A stretch of DNA of 8,504 bases from Dehalococcoidales bacterium (lineage in GTDB: Bacteria; Chloroflexota; Dehalococcoidia; Dehalococcoidales; UBA5760). The stretch lies in assembly GCA_028710655.1 (NCBI GenBank), contig JAQTTS010000081.1:1-8504 (forward strand), given 5' to 3'. Positions 5,772 to 8,504 of this stretch are shown one piece after another (the stretch's first letter is position 1; each line of letters begins with the position of its first letter). Both the position numbers and the translations under genes were made by a program. The notes beneath the pieces were generated by a model that was given only the letters and a program-made list of their open reading frames with translations, was not told the origin of the DNA and did not search any database.

Positions 5772-6716
5772 TTACTGCAGGTCTATCTGCAACGAGAGGT
5801 CGGTTTCTACCTCCTGAAGCCGTCGGTTGTAGATGGCGACGATCTCCTGAAGCAGGGAGAAGAAGTCCCTACCGGCGTCCAGCGAAAACTCGATGATATT
5901 GAGGGCCAGGAAATCCTCTATCGAGATAATGCTTACCTGAGCGCCGATGCCTTCATCCTCAGCCAAGGCGCTGGCCTTATACTCCTCCTCCTGAGGCACC
6001 AGGAGCACCGGCCGCTGTCCCTGCCTAATATTGGCGGCGCATTTCTGAATTACCCCTCGACCAGGAGTAGCGGTGACGTGATAAACGGTGTCTTGAATAG
6101 CAAAGTCCCCTGCTCGCTCAGTCTGCACGTCGGCGGCGTGGGCGGGGTAATTGGGAATGGGAATAGAGGCAAACCGGCGCTCCAGCTTAGCCCCCACCAG
6201 GTGCTGTTCGACTATTCCCCCTGAGCGACCCTTGGCCTTCTCGAGGATAACGTGAATCCAAGCCAACGGCGATTCGGCGCGGTTTAGGTCCAGCTTCAGG
6301 CTCTGACGGCGCAGCCACTCCTTGGCTATCTCGGCCAACCGGTCGATTAGCTGGCATAGAAGGGCGTCTCTGTCTTTGGCCGATAGGCCGGCGAAAAGGC
6401 CTCCCCACTCCAGGCTCTCAAAGAGCCGCTGGCCGTCCTGCGGCGCTTGCCGCGTGGTCACTTCCTTAAGGTAGCTGCTGCTTATCCCGTATTTCTCCAA
6501 CGTGTTTCCAAGGCCGGCTCGCGCTCCCCTAATCTCCCCGCCTTGGGAGGTAACTTCCCCCCTGGTTACCGGACACTGCCGCCGGAGGTGGTCCAAAACC
6601 ACAATACCCACCGCCACCGTGTTTCGGGAGATTGAGCGGCCTCTGGTGCACGACTCCAGCCATTCATCCAAGATGCAAAGACATTGGTCGCGCAACTCTG
6701 TTAGAGAGGAATTCAT
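5772..6716 (-). CDS. Putative Type II restriction endonuclease, DUF4928-like
   Basis: A 314-residue protein that resembles the DUF4928 family, whose members sit beside C5-cytosine methyltransferases and are presumed restriction enzymes. The N-terminal 140 residues are mostly helical. The core contains GRSGGIVEQHLVGAKLERRF (163-182), a HLVGAKL motif recurring in several Type II endonucleases. It is followed by PAHAADVQTERAGDFAIQDT (201-220 region) and then VYHVTATPGRGVIQKC (211-226). Asp204 in GDF, with Glu170 upstream, may be part of a PD-(D/E)xK-type site, but the usual E-x-K is replaced by H-V-T, so the catalytic set is atypical or lies elsewhere. A Rossmann-like half (RPVLLVPQEEE, VSIISIEDFLALNIIEF) follows. 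Its ATG overlaps the Vsr stop in an ATGA arrangement, indicating translational coupling as third gene of the operon. It presumably cuts the unmethylated form of the site protected by the neighbouring methyltransferase; the site is unknown. Confidence 0.75.
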   Translation of the reverse strand: MNSSLTELRDQCLCILDEWLESCTRGRSISRNTVAVGIVVLDHLRRQCPVTRGEVTSQGGEIRGARAGLGNTLEKYGISSSYLKEVTTRQAPQDGQRLFESLEWGGLFAGLSAKDRDALLCQLIDRLAEIAKEWLRRQSLKLDLNRAESPLAWIHVILEKAKGRSGGIVEQHLVGAKLERRFASIPIPNYPAHAADVQTERAGDFAIQDTVYHVTATPGRGVIQKCAANIRQGQRPVLLVPQEEEYKASALAEDEGIGAQVSIISIEDFLALNIIEFSLDAGRDFFSLLQEIVAIYNRRLQEVETDLSLQIDLQ

Positions 6717-7147
6717 GACGCGGTTCTCCCTGAGTTGATGGCCTGCCGGAGTCTGGCGCGGACCTGGCGCTTATCCGCCTTAGCGCCTAGTTCATGCTCC
6801 CATATCCGAACCACCCGCCAACCATGCTCAGCCAGCAAAGCGGCATTCTCTTTGTCTCGCTTGATGTTGGCCGCAATCTTGCCGGCCCAATAGTCGTGGT
6901 TGGTCTCCGGTAGTTTGCGTTGGCAATGGGGGCAACTGTGCCAAAAACAACCATCGACAAAGATAGCCAGATGTTGTTCTGGAAAGACTACATCTGGTTT
7001 GCCCTCTAAGCTGTCATCGCCTCTCTTCCAACCGCTCAGGCCCATTCCCGCCAGCATAGCCCATAGGCGTCTCTCAAGGCTGGTGCCTTTGCTCTTTACC
7101 GCCCGCATCGCTTTCTGGCGGTCGGCGGGCGTTAGGTTGTCAGGCAT
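6713..7147 (-). CDS. vsr: Very short patch repair endonuclease (Vsr)
   Basis: A 144-residue protein with the full Vsr layout. It starts MPDNLTPADRQKAMRAVKSKGTSLERRL, the family opening. KPDVVF (50-55) supplies the metal-binding catalytic aspartate, Asp52. IFVDGCFWHSCPHC (62-75) is the zinc-binding and active-site loop, and NIKRDKENAALLAEHGWRVVRIWEHEL (94-120) is the conserved C-terminal block. Vsr nicks DNA 5' of the T in T:G mismatches produced by deamination of 5-methylcytosine, preventing C-to-T mutation at methylated sites. Length agrees with the family (about 130-160). The ATG at 7145-7147 was chosen because homology begins there; the frame is open further upstream but that is inside the methyltransferase gene. 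It overlaps the end of the methyltransferase by 16 bases and the start of the DUF4928-like gene by 4, so all three are one operon. Confidence 0.93.
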   Translation of the reverse strand: MPDNLTPADRQKAMRAVKSKGTSLERRLWAMLAGMGLSGWKRGDDSLEGKPDVVFPEQHLAIFVDGCFWHSCPHCQRKLPETNHDYWAGKIAANIKRDKENAALLAEHGWRVVRIWEHELGAKADKRQVRARLRQAINSGRTAS

Positions 7148-8289
7148 TCTGCCGCTCTCAAGGAAATGGCCGGCTCCTGGCTCGCCAGCGGCCCTAGTAC
7201 CTGGCGGGCAATCCAGGTAATCACCGGCACGCAAACCGCGTCGCCGAATCCGGTTAGCGCCTGGACGCCGTTAACGGTTATCGGGTAGTCGTCGGGCACT
7301 CCCTGCAGACGAGCGTATTCTCGGGGAGTCATTGTGCGCATCATTATCGAACCCTGGCCCGCTCGTATCAGAAACTGGCGGCCGCTTCCCCCTATGGCGG
7401 TACGCAAACAACCGGCTATCTCGTCTGAACGAACCTCGGCTCGTTGGCGGCTGTTCCTAATGCGCCGGTAGAAGGTGCGATAGGATATTTTCTCTTTGGC
7501 TATCAGCTCAGCAACGCGTTGGTAGTGAGACTCGGCCATCATCGCCAAGTGCCGCTTGACCTCTTCTTTGGGCCACCATCTTTCGTCGGTATCCTCCATC
7601 GGCTCGACGATTTCGGCCAGGCCGTCTTGGCGAAGCGGCGGCGGTGCTGACGCGCCGCTGTCAAACCAGCGCGAGTCGCTATTGGCCAACAGGGCCTCTT
7701 TGACTCGGCCAGGCAGAAGCGACGAGGGCCGCTCCAATATTGAGCGGGGGTCTTGACTGGACGGCGGTTCCTTAGCGCCGATGAGGAAAACGCGCAAGCG
7801 GCTTTGAGGCGTGAACCGGAGAGCGTCCATGGTGAAGACGTCGCAAGCATAGCCTAAGTCGTTTAAGGCTTGCACCGTTAATCTAAAATCGACCCCTTTG
7901 TTTGAGTGCAGCCAGCCAGGCACATTCTCAACCATCACCAGCGGGGGAGACGCCTCCCCTTGGGCTTTTAGGATCCGGACAAAACCCCAGAAGGCGCTGG
8001 AATGCTTGCCGTTTATCCCACCCATATTGCCAGCTAGCGATAGGTCGATACAAGGGAATGAGCAAGTCGCTAGGGTCGCCGGCGGTACCTCGTCGGGGTT
8101 GAGTTTAAAGACGTCGCCTATCCGGTAGTGGGAGTCGGCGTCGGGAAAGAACGCCTGGTACATCTGATGCTTTTTTTCGCTGATGTCGTTGGCGAAGACC
8201 ACCTGCCAGCCGCAAGGCTCCAGGCCCATTCTCACCAAACCGATGCCGGCGAAGTACTCGGCTACCGTCAGCCTGGTTTGCTCGCTCAT
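7132..8289 (-). CDS. DNA (cytosine-5-)-methyltransferase
   Basis: A 385-residue C5-cytosine methyltransferase with the motifs in standard order: motif I YFAGIGLVRMG (12-22) for S-adenosylmethionine, motif IV SFPC (77-80) with catalytic Cys80, motif VI ENV (121-123), motif VIII QSRLRVFLIG (162-171), a target recognition region at about 190-300, motif IX around MTPREYARLQG (320-330) and motif X GFGDAVCVPVITWIA (347-361). All catalytic residues are present, so it should be active. The ATG at 8287-8289 is preferred, with a GGGGCGG about 5-12 bases upstream; an in-frame TTG at 8304 would add five residues. The gene is first in the operon with vsr and the DUF4928-like gene. A promoter lies at 8352-8379 and an inverted repeat at 8332-8346. 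The recognition site cannot be read from the sequence. Confidence 0.95.
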   Translation of the reverse strand: MSEQTRLTVAEYFAGIGLVRMGLEPCGWQVVFANDISEKKHQMYQAFFPDADSHYRIGDVFKLNPDEVPPATLATCSFPCIDLSLAGNMGGINGKHSSAFWGFVRILKAQGEASPPLVMVENVPGWLHSNKGVDFRLTVQALNDLGYACDVFTMDALRFTPQSRLRVFLIGAKEPPSSQDPRSILERPSSLLPGRVKEALLANSDSRWFDSGASAPPPLRQDGLAEIVEPMEDTDERWWPKEEVKRHLAMMAESHYQRVAELIAKEKISYRTFYRRIRNSRQRAEVRSDEIAGCLRTAIGGSGRQFLIRAGQGSIMMRTMTPREYARLQGVPDDYPITVNGVQALTGFGDAVCVPVITWIARQVLGPLASQEPAISLRAAECLTT

Positions 8290-8331
8290 GCCAATCCGCC
8301 CCAATCTGTTGGTTATTGCCTAGGTACGCTG

Positions 8332-8346
8332 CGATAGCGCCTATCG
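8332..8346. promoter_or_regulatory. Inverted repeat at the methyltransferase transcription start
   Basis: A perfect six-base inverted repeat, CGATAG - CGC - CTATCG, lies at the predicted +1 to +14 of the methyltransferase operon, about 43 bases upstream of its ATG. This is a common position for an operator. It could bind the methyltransferase itself or a controller protein, or act as a short hairpin in the 5' untranslated RNA. Confidence 0.4.
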
Positions 8347-8351
8347 GGGAT

Positions 8352-8379
8352 ATTCTACCAAGTGGTTAGGGGGAGTCAA
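8352..8379 (-). promoter_or_regulatory. Sigma-70-type promoter of the modification operon
   Basis: On the minus strand TTGACT (8379-8374) and TAGAAT (8357-8352) are separated by 16 bases, a near-consensus promoter with a slightly short spacer. The predicted start is near 8345, followed by about 55 bases of leader before the methyltransferase ATG. The -35 box starts right after the stop of the preceding partial gene. Confidence 0.6.
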
Positions 8380-8380
8380 G

Positions 8381-8503
8381 CTAATCCACCCGACAACCAA
8401 GGCCGATGGGCTCCACCTTAACGACGACGCTTTGCCGCTTAACCTTCTTGCCAGGCGCCTTAGCCTCGCTTACCTCGTTGGTAGGGGTATTCTTGGTCTG
8501 CTT
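8381..8503 (-). CDS. C-terminal fragment of an unknown lysine-rich protein
   Basis: The minus-strand frame is open from the window edge to a TAG at 8381-8383, giving 40 residues: a basic stretch (KQTKNTPTNEVSEAKAPGKK, then VKRQSVVVKV) and the end EPIGLGCRVD. The Lys/Thr/Pro-rich composition looks like a flexible linker followed by a short beta-strand. The stop lies immediately before the methyltransferase promoter, which supports a real gene end. The start is outside the window, no family can be named, and a chance open frame of this length remains possible. Confidence 0.4.
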   Translation of the reverse strand, partial: KQTKNTPTNEVSEAKAPGKKVKRQSVVVKVEPIGLGCRVD

Positions 8504-8504
8504 A

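Noticed and set aside
1..8504. CRISPR array, insertion sequence, integrase or attachment site
   Set aside because: No regularly spaced short repeats, no transposase or integrase motifs and no flanking direct repeats of the right type were seen.

Overview
The window (8,504 bases, moderate-to-high GC, about half GC by eye) looks like a phage or prophage segment from an uncultured bacterium. The late structural genes are typical of tailed-phage tail-tip or fibre modules, and they are flanked on one side by a DNA-modification operon and on the other by a small accessory cassette. No ribosomal, tRNA or housekeeping gene is present to fix the host. The style of the structural genes (GLUG repeats, a TSPASTD-like fibre N-terminus, a C1q-like tip) recalls metagenomic phages of anaerobic or sediment bacteria, possibly Chloroflexota, but this is a weak inference.

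Layout. Positions 3-1438 (+) hold three tightly packed genes: a TIR-like protein of the DUF1863/ThsB type, a 116-residue protein with an apparent winged helix and one C-terminal membrane helix, and a 220-residue protein of unknown family. Positions 1470-5636 (-) hold four phage genes, in transcription order a small zinc-knuckle protein, a 148-residue virion protein, a 912-residue chimeric adhesin/fibre protein with GLUG repeats, and a 231-residue fibre protein with a C1q-like tip. The two blocks converge at 1439-1469. Positions 5637-5771 contain a strong-looking minus-strand promoter, a structured RNA of about 78 nucleotides and an intrinsic terminator, all upstream of the first structural gene. 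Positions 5772-8289 (-) are a three-gene overlapping operon: C5-cytosine DNA methyltransferase, Vsr-type mismatch endonuclease and a DUF4928-like putative restriction endonuclease. It has its own promoter, and an inverted repeat lies at the predicted transcription start. The C-terminal end of one more minus-strand gene enters at 8381-8503.

How the parts may work together. The methyltransferase, Vsr and putative nuclease fit a Type II restriction-modification set with its usual mismatch-repair partner. The structural genes would build the receptor-binding end of the virion. The TIR/membrane-protein/unknown cassette, convergent to the tail genes, sits where phages often carry accessory immunity genes. 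It may be a Thoeris-like signalling or abortive-infection system in which the TIR enzyme makes a nucleotide signal and the small membrane protein acts as effector. That interpretation is inference. The two most interesting signals are this cassette and the promoter-hairpin-terminator leader at 5648-5761.
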